Below, in pieces: positions 20,016-29,090 of a DNA stretch of 64,000 bases. Where the stretch lies: NCBI GenBank assembly GCA_947456955.1, contig CANGTQ010000001.1, positions 310,001 to 374,000 of the forward strand, read 5' to 3'. The notes below the pieces were generated by a model. That model made no database searches. It saw only the letters and a program-made list of their open reading frames with translations, and was not told the DNA's origin. The stretch comes from Flavobacteriaceae bacterium. GTDB taxonomy: Bacteria; Bacteroidota; Bacteroidia; Flavobacteriales; Flavobacteriaceae. Both the position numbers and the translations under genes were made by a program. Within the stretch, counting starts at the first letter, position 1; the number at the start of each line of letters is the position of its first letter.

Positions 20016-21335
20016 ATGTCCACTCGGAAAATTGTTTTAAGTATTATTCTTATCGTTAATTTAACTCTTACTTTCTTTTCAAATCTAATTTTTAAAAATA
20101 ATGAAACTCCGACTGAAGTTATAAAATTTGACACTGGTGATACCGCTTGGATGATTGTCGCAACGGCATTAGTTTTACTAATGACACCTGGTTTAGGTTT
20201 CTTTTATGGTGGAATGGTAGGCAAGAAAAACGTCATCAGTACCATGCTTCAGAGCTTTATGGCAATGGTTATTGTCAGTGTGTTATGGATAGTTATTGCA
20301 TATGGTTTGTGTTTTGGTCCATCTATTGGTGGATTAATTGGAAATCCAATTCCGAATTTATTTTTTAACAACGTTGGTGTCAAAGCTACTTGGACATTAG
20401 CCCCAACAATACCATTACTGCTGTTTGCCCTTTTTCAGGTTAAGTTTGCTATTATTACGCCTGCTCTAATTACCGGTGCCTTTGCGGAGCGAATTCGATT
20501 TTGGTCTTACCTCCTATTTATGGTACTTTTTATTTTATTCGTCTACACGCCTTTAGCTCATTGCACTTGGCATCCGGATGGAATTTTCTTTAAAATGGGA
20601 GTTCTTGACTTTGCCGGAGGAACGGTTGTTCACATGAGCGCAGGTTGGGCCGCACTAGCAGGAGCAATGTTTCTAGGAAAAAGAAAAAGTCAAAAAGTTA
20701 ATCCCGCCCGAATTACTTATGTGTTATTAGGTACTGGATTATTATGGTTTGGTTGGTTCGGATTCAATGCTGGTTCAGCAATGGGTGCTAATGGACTTGC
20801 CGTTCAAGCATTAGGTACAACAACCGTAGCTGCTGCAGCAGCCTCTATGGCTTGGGTGTTTTTTGATAAAATATTAGGACATAAACTCTCTGCTATGGGC
20901 GCTTGTATTGGAGCTGTAGTAGGTTTAGTCGCTATTACTCCTGCTGCTGGTTATGTTAGTATTGCTCATGCCATAACCATCGGAATCATTTCAAGTATCG
21001 TTAGCAATTTAGCTGTAAGCAAATTTCCAAAAGGCAAAATAGATGATGCGTTAGATGTATTTGCTTGTCACGGTGTTGGCGGAATGACAGGTATGATTTT
21101 AACAGGTGTCTTTGCTTCCAATGCAATCAATCCAGCTGTAGTTGACCAGGGATTGTTGTTTGGAGAAACAAAACTATTTCTTAATCAAATTACTGCTTTA
21201 ATTATAGTGTCTTTTTTTGCATTTACTGCTTCTTATGCGCTATTCTTCATTACCAACAAAATCACTCGATTAAGAGTTAGCGAGGATAAAGAAGAATTAG
21301 GGCTAGATATTACCCAACATGGAGAGTATTTATAG
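20016..21335 (+). CDS. amt: Ammonium transporter Amt
   Basis: Amt is a trimeric inner membrane channel for ammonium uptake. The 439-residue protein has an N-terminal hydrophobic segment that may be a cleaved signal, followed by about eleven membrane spans. Family signatures are the GLGFFYGGMVGKKNV segment near residue 63, the pore His in VVHMSAGWAAL near 206, a LWFGWFGFNAGSA motif near 250, and the second pore His in FACHGVGGMTG near 351. No glnK/PII gene lies next to it, although the two are often linked. An inverted repeat in the promoter hints at regulation. Confidence 0.95.
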   Translation: MSTRKIVLSIILIVNLTLTFFSNLIFKNNETPTEVIKFDTGDTAWMIVATALVLLMTPGLGFFYGGMVGKKNVISTMLQSFMAMVIVSVLWIVIAYGLCFGPSIGGLIGNPIPNLFFNNVGVKATWTLAPTIPLLLFALFQVKFAIITPALITGAFAERIRFWSYLLFMVLFILFVYTPLAHCTWHPDGIFFKMGVLDFAGGTVVHMSAGWAALAGAMFLGKRKSQKVNPARITYVLLGTGLLWFGWFGFNAGSAMGANGLAVQALGTTTVAAAAASMAWVFFDKILGHKLSAMGACIGAVVGLVAITPAAGYVSIAHAITIGIISSIVSNLAVSKFPKGKIDDALDVFACHGVGGMTGMILTGVFASNAINPAVVDQGLLFGETKLFLNQITALIIVSFFAFTASYALFFITNKITRLRVSEDKEELGLDITQHGEYL

Positions 21336-21397
21336 AGTGATATTTAAAAGTAAAAAGAAATAATAATATCTTCTATCTGTATTTTTATTTTTTTGAA

Positions 21398-22741
21398 CTA
21401 AATCCCAGTATAATTACTCGGAGTAATCTTCATCAATTCTGATTTAATAGTATCCGAAACTTCTAGAGTATTTATAAAATCATGAATTACTTCTTTATTG
21501 ATTACCAAATTCGTTCTGGTTAATCCTTTCAAAGCTTCATACGGATTTGGATAACCTTCTCTTCTTAAAATGGTTTGAATTGCTTCGGCAACAACAGCCC
21601 AATTTTTTTCTAAATCTTCAGCAATTTTTGATTCGTTTAATAACAATTTATTCAATCCTTTTAAAGTGGCATCAAAAGCAATTAAAGTATGTCCGATTGG
21701 AACACCAATGTTTCTTAACACAGTACTATCAGTCAAATCGCGTTGTAATCTTGATAGTGGAAGTTTAGCCGATAAGTGTTCAAATATCGCATTAGCAATA
21801 CCTAAATTGCCTTCCGAGTTTTCAAAATCTATCGGGTTTACTTTATGTGGCATGGCCGAAGAACCAATTTCTCCCGCTTTAATTTTTTGTTTGAAATACT
21901 CCATCGAAACATAGGTCCAGATATCTCTGTCTAAATCAATGATGATATTGTTTATTCTTTTCAGTGCATCAAAAAACGCAGCAAAGTGATCATAATGCTC
22001 TATTTGTGTGGTTGGAAAGGAATGTTGCAAACCAAGCGTATCTTCCACGAAAGTGGTCCCAAACTTTTTCCAATCTATGTCGGGATATGCTACATGATGT
22101 GCGTTAAAATTTCCGGTTGCACCCCCAAATTTAGCAGCAAACGGTATGTTAAACAATAAACGCATTTGCTCTTCCAAACGTTCAACAAAAACCAAAATTT
22201 CCTTTCCTAAACGAGTTGGTGAAGCAGGCTGGCCATGAGTTCTGGCTAACATCGGGACGTCATTCCACTCAATTCCCAATTCTTTTAATTTGGCTACTAT
22301 TCCGATTAATGATTTCAAATAAACTTCTTGAAAGGCTTCTTTTGTCGATAGCGGAATAGCTGTATTATTGATATCTTGTGAGGTTAAACCAAAATGAATA
22401 AACTCTTTATAGTTAGATAATCCTAAGGATTCAAACTTATCTTTGATAAAATACTCTACCGCTTTTACATCGTGGTTTGTGATTTTTTCAGATTCTTTTA
22501 TCCATTGCGCATCTTCAGTGGTAAAGTTTTTATAGAGATTTCGCAAGCTGTCAAAAACGGTTGGACTTACACCTTTTAGTTGTGGCAGATCAGCTTTACA
22601 TAAAGCGATGAAATATTCAACTTCTACCAGAACACGATATTTTATTAAGGCTTCCTCCGAAAAATAATTGGAAAGCGATTTGGTTTTACTTCGGTATCTC
22701 CCGTCAATGGGTGAAACGGCGTTTAGTGGAGTTAGTGACAT
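21398..22741 (-). CDS. purB: Adenylosuccinate lyase
   Basis: PurB acts twice in purine synthesis, splitting SAICAR and adenylosuccinate with release of fumarate. The 447-residue protein belongs to the fumarase/aspartase superfamily. Visible motifs are SPIDGRY near the N-terminus, THGQPASPT near 166 (catalytic His region), a GATGNFNAHH segment near 205, and the signature loop GSSAMPHKVNPIDFENSEGN near 293-312 with the catalytic Ser. It converges on amt with a 62-nt gap. Confidence 0.96.
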   Translation of the reverse strand: MSLTPLNAVSPIDGRYRSKTKSLSNYFSEEALIKYRVLVEVEYFIALCKADLPQLKGVSPTVFDSLRNLYKNFTTEDAQWIKESEKITNHDVKAVEYFIKDKFESLGLSNYKEFIHFGLTSQDINNTAIPLSTKEAFQEVYLKSLIGIVAKLKELGIEWNDVPMLARTHGQPASPTRLGKEILVFVERLEEQMRLLFNIPFAAKFGGATGNFNAHHVAYPDIDWKKFGTTFVEDTLGLQHSFPTTQIEHYDHFAAFFDALKRINNIIIDLDRDIWTYVSMEYFKQKIKAGEIGSSAMPHKVNPIDFENSEGNLGIANAIFEHLSAKLPLSRLQRDLTDSTVLRNIGVPIGHTLIAFDATLKGLNKLLLNESKIAEDLEKNWAVVAEAIQTILRREGYPNPYEALKGLTRTNLVINKEVIHDFINTLEVSDTIKSELMKITPSNYTGI

Positions 22742-22767
22742 TAGTTGTGTTGTTGTATTGTGAGTTG

Positions 22768-22775
22768 CAAATTTA
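22768..22775 (-). promoter_or_regulatory. -7 box for purB
   Basis: The minus strand reads TAAATTTG, a full match to TAnnTTTG, 27 nt before the purB ATG. The purine-rich repeat further upstream (22795-22860) lies where -33 contacts would begin. Confidence 0.5.
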
Positions 22776-22794
22776 GGTAATCCTATTTAGAAAA

Positions 22795-22860
22795 TAGAGT
22801 AAAGAGAATAGAAAATAGATGATAGATAAAAGACGAAGAGAGGATTGACTTTCTCTAATC
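22795..22860. repeat. Purine-rich degenerate repeat between purB and the sirtuin gene
   Basis: A stretch of GAGAATAGAAAATAGATGATAG-like units, A and G-rich on plus, lies in this short gap. It resembles the AGAGAACAGATAACAGAG tract at 24339-24385. No gene or structured RNA is seen in it. Confidence 0.5.
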
Positions 22861-22877
22861 TTTTTGTCTATTCGCTA

Positions 22878-23564
22878 TTATCTTCTTAACAGCTTTTCTC
22901 TTAATATCGGTACACCTTCTGTGGCATTCTTAGCAATAACTTCTAATGGATTTTGCAGATTAGTAATACTTGCCGGTCTTGGGTCGATGTAAAAAACAGG
23001 AACATTCGGTTTCGCATAATGCATCAAACTTGCAGCAGGATATACTTGAAGTGATGTGCCAATAACAGCTACATAATCAGCTTGCTCTGTGATACTTATT
23101 GCCTCTTCAAGCGCAGGCACCATTTCGCCAAACCAAACTATATGTGGCCGTAATTGATGGCCTTTATCATCAACATCGCCAATCACTAAATCGTTTTGCC
23201 AATCTAAAATATAATCTTCGTTTTTTGTGCTGCGTACTTTTAACAATTCGCCATGCAGATGCAACACATTTTTAGTTCCGGCCTGTTCATGAAGATTGTC
23301 AACATTTTGAGTAATAATGTGAACATCAAAATCTTTTTCAAGTTCCGCTAAACCAAAGTGTCCTTTATTGGGTTTTACCTCTAGTAATTGTTTTCGTCTT
23401 TGATTATAAAAATCTAAAACAAGTTCTTTATTTCTATGCCAACCTTCGGGCGAAGCTACATCCATCACATTATGTCCTTCCCATAATCCATCTGCATCCC
23501 TAAAAGTCTTAATACCACTTTCGGCAGATATTCCGGCTCCGGTTAAAACAACAAGTTTTTTCAT
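22878..23564 (-). CDS. cobB: Sirtuin NAD-dependent protein deacylase (CobB/SIRT5-like)
   Basis: This 228-residue sirtuin removes acyl groups from lysines using NAD. It shows the Rossmann motif GAGISAESGI near residue 9, FRD at 21-23, TQNVDN at 85-90, and the catalytic His104 in LHLHGE. Tyr53 and Arg56 (YNQR) match the pair that in CobB and SIRT5 selects succinyl and malonyl lysine. The protein contains no cysteine, so the usual Zn-binding Cys tetrad is absent. It is divergent from the trmH-like gene with a 57-nt gap. No defence genes surround it, so a housekeeping deacylase role is most likely. Confidence 0.92.
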   Translation of the reverse strand: MKKLVVLTGAGISAESGIKTFRDADGLWEGHNVMDVASPEGWHRNKELVLDFYNQRRKQLLEVKPNKGHFGLAELEKDFDVHIITQNVDNLHEQAGTKNVLHLHGELLKVRSTKNEDYILDWQNDLVIGDVDDKGHQLRPHIVWFGEMVPALEEAISITEQADYVAVIGTSLQVYPAASLMHYAKPNVPVFYIDPRPASITNLQNPLEVIAKNATEGVPILREKLLRR

Positions 23565-23599
23565 TATTTTGATTTGGACCTAAAGCTACGCATTTTTAC

Positions 23600-23607
23600 T
23601 ATTTTTG
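23600..23607 (+). promoter_or_regulatory. -7 box for the trmH-like gene
   Basis: TATTTTTG fits the Bacteroidetes -7 consensus and lies 14 nt before the ATG at 23622. This also argues against the upstream ATG at 23574 as the real start. Confidence 0.45.
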
Positions 23608-23621
23608 CCAAAAGCATTCCT

Positions 23622-24275
23622 ATGATTGACTTAAATTACCTAGAATACTTAGAAGGATTTTTAACCGACAACCGCAAAGAGCGCTTTAAAACCGTATTAG
23701 CCAATAGAACCAATCACTTTACGATTGCCGTAGAAGATGTATTTCAATTCCATAATACGAGTGCTGTGATGCGCAGTTGCGAGGTTTTTGGTATACAGGA
23801 AATCAATATTGTTGAGCAACGATTTGGCAAAAACATCGATAAGGAAATAGCAATGGGAGCTCAGAAATGGGTCGATATCAATAAGTTTGAAAACATCACT
23901 AATTGTATACAAACTCTAAAGAATAAAGGGTATCAGATTATTGCAACTACACCGCATAACGATTCGTGTTTGCTACATGAATTTGATGTAACCAAAAAGA
24001 GCGCCTTGTTCTTTGGCACGGAAAAAGAAGGTCTTTCAGAAGAAGTGATGAGTCAGGCTGATGGTTATTTAAAAATTCCAATGGTTGGTTTTACAGAAAG
24101 TCTGAATATTTCGGTTTCTGCTGCAATCATTATTCAGGACATTACCACTCGCCTTCGCCAATCTAATGTAAATTGGCAACTTACCGAAGAAGAGCTACTG
24201 GAAAAGAGATTGCTTTGGGCGAAGAATACGATTAAAGATATTAAGCGGATTGAGGCTAGGTATTATTCTAAGTAG
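23622..24275 (+). CDS. trmH: TrmH-family RNA 2'-O-methyltransferase (SPOUT)
   Basis: This is a 217-residue SPOUT methyltransferase, probably the tRNA Gm18 enzyme TrmH. The start at 23622 (MIDLNYLEYLEGFL) is chosen over an ATG 16 codons upstream, because the promoter box lies between the two. Motif 1 is NTSAVMRSCEVFGI near residues 45-58, motif 2 is FFGTEKEGLSEEV near 130-142, and motif 3 is IPMVGFTESLNISVSAA near 150-166 with the knot residues. It lacks the extra N-terminal domain of RlmB, which supports a tRNA substrate. The C-terminus is basic. Confidence 0.87.
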   Translation: MIDLNYLEYLEGFLTDNRKERFKTVLANRTNHFTIAVEDVFQFHNTSAVMRSCEVFGIQEINIVEQRFGKNIDKEIAMGAQKWVDINKFENITNCIQTLKNKGYQIIATTPHNDSCLLHEFDVTKKSALFFGTEKEGLSEEVMSQADGYLKIPMVGFTESLNISVSAAIIIQDITTRLRQSNVNWQLTEEELLEKRLLWAKNTIKDIKRIEARYYSK

Positions 24276-24337
24276 TTGTCAGTTATCGGTTGTCAGTTAT
24301 CAGTTATCGGTTGTCAGTTGTCGGTTGTCGGTTGTAA
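24275..24337. repeat. Tandem repeat GTTGTCAGTTATC-like, directly after trmH
   Basis: Six or more copies of GGTTGTC or AGTTATC units run from the trmH stop codon. The 24339-24385 stretch that follows is a different purine-rich repeat (AGAGAACAG-like). Both lie between convergent genes. Confidence 0.8.
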
Positions 24338-24389
24338 GCATAAAGAATAGAGAACAGATAACAGAGAACTGAAAACAGAGAACATAACC

Positions 24390-25157
24390 CTACTTCTTCT
24401 TCAAAACCTTATATTGTTCATAGCATTCGCTAATGGCATCCATAATTTGCAAATCGTTAGCGGTTTTGATAAATTCTTCGGAATAGCTGCAACGCATTAA
24501 GATTTCGGCAATTTCTTTTTTATCAATGCCAAGAAGCACACCAAGGGTTTCTCTGTCAAATTTGGATTCTAACAGATTCCTAACGGTGTCATCTTTTTTC
24601 ATCTGTTTGAGTTTTTTGAGCTCGTTGGTCTTCTTCCCAAAGAAATTATACAACATATCAGCCGGATTAAAAATAGAACCTAAGACTCTGGTAAAAGCGC
24701 CAGGAGAGGTATCTCCCGTTTCATAACCTTGTGGCAAACCGGAAATACTGTAGCGATAGTTTTCTTTATCAGGAATAAGCTTTGAATCTACTTCAAGATA
24801 ACCTGTTAAATCATATTTTCTAACAATAACTTCCTCTAAAGCGATGGCTTTTTCTGTTAGTAATAATTTAGCTGTACCATTTTTTAACCAGTCATTGGTT
24901 ACTCTTACGCGCAAGGATTGATAACCTAATGAGGCAATATGCAGCGTGTCGTTTACACTTACTTCTAATTCAAAGTATCCTTTTACATCGGTTGTGACCC
25001 CTTTTACTTTATTTACATTAATAACATTTACATTAGAAATAGGTTTCAAAGTATTGTCATTGAAAATTGTTCCAGTTACTTTTTGCGACACCGAATTAAC
25101 TTGCGAGTTTGCACTAAGGGAAAATAAAAATAAAAGTAAAACTGTAAAATATCTCAT
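24390..25157 (-). CDS. Exported protein with CarboxypepD_reg-like beta-sandwich domain
   Basis: This is a 255-residue envelope protein from the ATG at 25157, which opens a clean signal peptide ending LSANSQ; an ATG 14 codons upstream gives no better signal. Residues about 25-105 form a CarboxypepD_reg-like domain: VTGTIFNDNTLKPISNVNV, a TDVKGYFELEV segment and ASLGYQ. This is the same domain found at the N-terminus of many TonB-dependent receptors. The C-terminal half is helical with no known motif. Bacteroidetes often encode such stand-alone proteins; the role is unknown. The gene lies next to the IS fossil. Confidence 0.8.
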   Translation of the reverse strand: MRYFTVLLLFLFSLSANSQVNSVSQKVTGTIFNDNTLKPISNVNVINVNKVKGVTTDVKGYFELEVSVNDTLHIASLGYQSLRVRVTNDWLKNGTAKLLLTEKAIALEEVIVRKYDLTGYLEVDSKLIPDKENYRYSISGLPQGYETGDTSPGAFTRVLGSIFNPADMLYNFFGKKTNELKKLKQMKKDDTVRNLLESKFDRETLGVLLGIDKKEIAEILMRCSYSEEFIKTANDLQIMDAISECYEQYKVLKKK

Positions 25158-25276
25158 AGGACTTTTTGATGGTTTAAAAGTATGAAACTCTTTTATCATA
25201 TAATAAAGTTTGGTCTGAGAATTAGAATAAAATTAACAAAAGTGAGATGTTCCAAATGTAAAAACCCAAATCCCAA

Positions 25277-25765
25277 CTAAACCTCTATGGACTTTAAAGC
25301 CCATAGGTTTGGTTGACAGACTAAAAGTCTGCACGGCTGTATTACGATGATGAAATTTCCATTATTAATATACGGATTTCTGCGATGTTCCATATATTCA
25401 TATACCATTTCATCTGTAATATTTCCTGTACTCCTACATCCAAAACCAATATCCCAAAAATGAAGAATCAAAAATCTTTTTTTCAATTCAGTAAATTCCA
25501 TATGAAGTTTCCTTGACTAACGTCTGCATATAAACTTTACTATTGAACTAATATCTTGATATGGGCGATACTCGATATGCATGTAAAAATGTTCTTTTGT
25601 AACTACTCCTTACAAAATTTGGATATCTTCTGCCACGCAAATCTGTATTAATATTGTTCTACATCTAACTCTTATATTGCCTTTTAAAACTTCATAACGA
25701 TACTTCATAACCCAAACTATATGAGCCGTAAGACGAGTTACCGAATGACCATTTGTTCTTTTAAA
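25277..25765 (-). pseudogene. tnpA: Degenerate IS200/IS605-family transposase tnpA
   Basis: The minus strand carries a recognisable Y1 (HUH) transposase. It reads HSVTRLTAHIVWVMKYRYEVLKG from 25747 downward, then MHIEYRPYQDISSIV, then a FWDIGFGCRSTGNITDEMV stretch. All pieces stay in one frame, but two nonsense codons interrupt it: TAA at 25610-25612 and TAG at 25517-25519. The HUH site reads HFYMH where relatives have HIHMH, so a metal-binding His is probably lost. No good start codon remains. The intact family length is about 140-155 codons. The element is dead but only lightly decayed (no frameshift). Confidence 0.85.
25279..25331. mobile_element. Right-end hairpins of the IS200/IS605 remnant
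   Basis: Two palindromes follow the transposase remnant. An imperfect one at 25279-25310 has arms AAACCTCTATGG and CCATAGGTTT with a 2-nt bulge. A perfect one at 25317-25331 is CAGACT-AAA-AGTCTG. Subterminal hairpins like these are what TnpA recognises in IS200/IS605 elements. The opposite (left) end, somewhere near 25770-25900, was not identified. Confidence 0.65.
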
Positions 25766-25942
25766 ATCAATTAAACAAATATAACATTTTTAGAAGCTGA
25801 AAGGAAAATGCATTAAAGTACATAGTTTTAACTTTTTTTGATACCAATAAAAATCAAAGCTCAAGATAAAAAAATGCCTTTATTTATAAAAGATCTTTTT
25901 TTTATATGTGGATTAAAACTTAACGGAATGACATTTAGAAGA

Positions 25943-26794
25943 TTATTTATTCAAAACGTGGTAAGCAATCAGACCATCGATTGGCCGTCTGAGTACGTTC
26001 CCAACTTTTATATCATATTTTTCTAATGCAACTTCCAGTTCGTCTTTTAAATAAAACGCAATAGAGCCTACAAAATGCACCAATACATCATGACAATTTT
26101 CGAATTGAAGTATATAATTTTCTACAAAATCCTTCATTTCATCCTGAATTATTTTTTTACAATAATCATTATCTTTATGCTTAATTAAAAACTTGGCAAA
26201 AGTTGCCAAATAAGCATTTGGATTAGGTTCTTTGTATAAATTATGTTTGATATAATCCGGTTCAAGATTGTATTCTTCTTCAAATTCTTTGGCTAAATCA
26301 TTTGGCATTTTGTTAAAATAATAGCCTCTTAACAAATGTCTTCCAAAACGATTTCCAGAACCATCATCCATGGCAATATAACCCAATGATTGTACTTTTT
26401 GGTGCAATACTTTGCCATCAAAATAACTGCAGTTAGAACCGGTACCCAATATACATACAATGGCTTGCTCACCTTTAGGAGTTGTGCCGAAAGCCGCTGC
26501 ATAAGTATCTTCATATACAGAAACTATAGCTTTGGTGAAATATTTTTTAAAAACACTAGTCAAAAAATCTTTCATTCTATCGGTTCCGCAACCTGCACCA
26601 TAAAAGAACAAATGCGTTGCTTTGTCTTTATTGTGTGAAATATCAAATTTATTGTCAAGGCGATTGATGATTTCTTCTTCTTCTAAAACTTCCGGATTTA
26701 AACCCAGTGATTGCGTAGTGAAAATTACTTTTCCATTATCATCAATGGCAATCCAATCGGCTTTGGTAGATCCACTATCAACTAATAGTTTCAT
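25943..26794 (-). CDS. BadF/BadG/BcrA/BcrD-type ATPase, N-acetylglucosamine kinase-like
   Basis: This is a 283-residue ASKHA-fold sugar kinase-like ATPase. The N-terminal phosphate motif LVDSGSTKADW is at residues 3-13. The second phosphate motif is CILGTGSNCSYFDG near 113, followed by MDDGSGNRFGRHLL near 145. The C-terminal adenosine motif is less clear, but VHFVGSIAFYL near 240 fits. It resembles eukaryotic N-acetylglucosamine kinase; an exact substrate cannot be assigned. It lies downstream of gap and pfkA on the same strand, separated from gap by a heptamer repeat, which supports a role in sugar metabolism. Confidence 0.83.
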   Translation of the reverse strand: MKLLVDSGSTKADWIAIDDNGKVIFTTQSLGLNPEVLEEEEIINRLDNKFDISHNKDKATHLFFYGAGCGTDRMKDFLTSVFKKYFTKAIVSVYEDTYAAAFGTTPKGEQAIVCILGTGSNCSYFDGKVLHQKVQSLGYIAMDDGSGNRFGRHLLRGYYFNKMPNDLAKEFEEEYNLEPDYIKHNLYKEPNPNAYLATFAKFLIKHKDNDYCKKIIQDEMKDFVENYILQFENCHDVLVHFVGSIAFYLKDELEVALEKYDIKVGNVLRRPIDGLIAYHVLNK

Positions 26795-26800
26795 AATTAA

Positions 26801-26835
26801 TTAGGAATTAGGAATTAGGAATTAGGAATTAGGAA
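26801..26835. repeat. Five exact tandem copies of TTAGGAA
   Basis: Five head-to-tail heptamers lie between gap (stop at 26860) and the BadF-type kinase (ATG at 26794). On the minus strand the repeat sits directly upstream of the kinase start codon, 6 nt away. Copy-number change could alter its expression. Confidence 0.9.
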
Positions 26836-26859
26836 TTGCTTCCAAATCTAATCTTATAT

Positions 26860-27906
<1,047 letters not shown>

Positions 27907-27961
27907 TTACTTTTTTTGGTATCGAATGAACGAATAATCAAATAACCTAATCCTTTTTCTT

Positions 27962-28948
27962 TTATGTTGACATGATATCTGAAACTCTTAATAATTCTTG
28001 ATCAATTTCAGAGTGTCCTTTAATGGCATTTTCTATAGGAGTTAAGGCTACTTTATCATTTAAGATTCCTACCATATAATTAGACTTTCCTTCTAAAATT
28101 GATTCTACGGCTTTTACTCCAAGTCGTGATGCTAAAACCCTATCAAAGCAGGATGGAGCACCGCCACGTTGCATGTGACCTAAAACGGAAACACGAATAT
28201 CATATTCGGGCATATTTTCTTCGATATAATCTTTAAGTTCAAATACGCTTTTCCCAATTTTATCGCCCTCGGCTATAACCACAATACTTGATGATTTACC
28301 GGATGCTTTACTTTTACGTAAAGATTCTAAAAGACGTTCTAACCCTAAATCTTGTTCTGGGATAAGGATTTCCTCTGCTCCTGCTCCTATTCCGGCATTT
28401 AAAGCAATGTGACCAGCATCTCTTCCCATAACTTCAACTAGAAAAAGACGATTGTGTGAACTTGCTGTATCACGAATTTTGTCAATACATTCTACGACTG
28501 TGTTTAATGCGGTGTCAAATCCTAGAGTATGGCTGGTACCAAAAATATCGTTATCAATCGTACCGGGAATTCCCATCACAGGATAGCCAAATTCTTTATT
28601 AAAGACTTCTGCACCGGTAAAACTTCCATCTCCACCAATGACCACTAGAGCATCAATATTAGCATTAACTAAATTTTGATGTGCTCTTTGCCTGCCTTCA
28701 AAAGTCATGAATTCTTTAGAACGTGCCGATTTTAAGATAGTGCCTCCTTTATTCACAATATTGTTCACGCTTCGAGGCCCCATTTCTTTAAAATCGCCTT
28801 CAATCATTCCCTGATAGCCTCTGTAAATGCCTATACATTCAATATTATGATAAGCACAAGTTCTTACTACAGAGCGGATGGCTGCATTCATTCCGGGAGA
28901 ATCGCCTCCCGAAGTTAATACACCTATTTTTTTTATGACTTTAGACAT
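27962..28948 (-). CDS. pfkA: ATP-dependent 6-phosphofructokinase
   Basis: PfkA phosphorylates fructose 6-phosphate, committing it to glycolysis. From the ATG at 28948 the protein is 328 residues; this start gives the usual spacing to the GGDSPGMNAAIR motif. A longer frame adds ten residues unlike the family. The active site has GGDGSFTGA near 101, the PGTIDND signature near 123, GFDTALNTVVE, and MGRDAGHIAL near 167. The Gly after GGDG supports ATP rather than pyrophosphate use. It is followed by gap. Confidence 0.96.
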   Translation of the reverse strand: MSKVIKKIGVLTSGGDSPGMNAAIRSVVRTCAYHNIECIGIYRGYQGMIEGDFKEMGPRSVNNIVNKGGTILKSARSKEFMTFEGRQRAHQNLVNANIDALVVIGGDGSFTGAEVFNKEFGYPVMGIPGTIDNDIFGTSHTLGFDTALNTVVECIDKIRDTASSHNRLFLVEVMGRDAGHIALNAGIGAGAEEILIPEQDLGLERLLESLRKSKASGKSSSIVVIAEGDKIGKSVFELKDYIEENMPEYDIRVSVLGHMQRGGAPSCFDRVLASRLGVKAVESILEGKSNYMVGILNDKVALTPIENAIKGHSEIDQELLRVSDIMST

Positions 28949-29090
28949 TTTTAATGTATTAAAATGTAAAATTAGCAAACAAGAACCATTGTTTTGCCCC
29001 TATAATTGGTATATTAACAAAACGGAGTAAATTCAATCGTTTTCGTTGATAAGTTTTTGGGTTAATAAATATTATGTGAAGAATTTTATA

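Noticed and set aside
20147..20368. 73-codon Trp-rich frame inside amt
   Set aside because: It is the out-of-frame shadow of Gly- and Val-rich membrane segments of amt.
22878..23564. SIR2 protein as part of an anti-phage defence system
   Set aside because: It is a stand-alone CobB-type sirtuin with all catalytic residues, and its neighbours are purB and trmH. No partner nuclease, helicase or Argonaute gene is present.
24275..24385. Short tandem repeats as a CRISPR array
   Set aside because: Units are 6-14 nt without unique spacers of 25-40 nt, and no cas genes are present.
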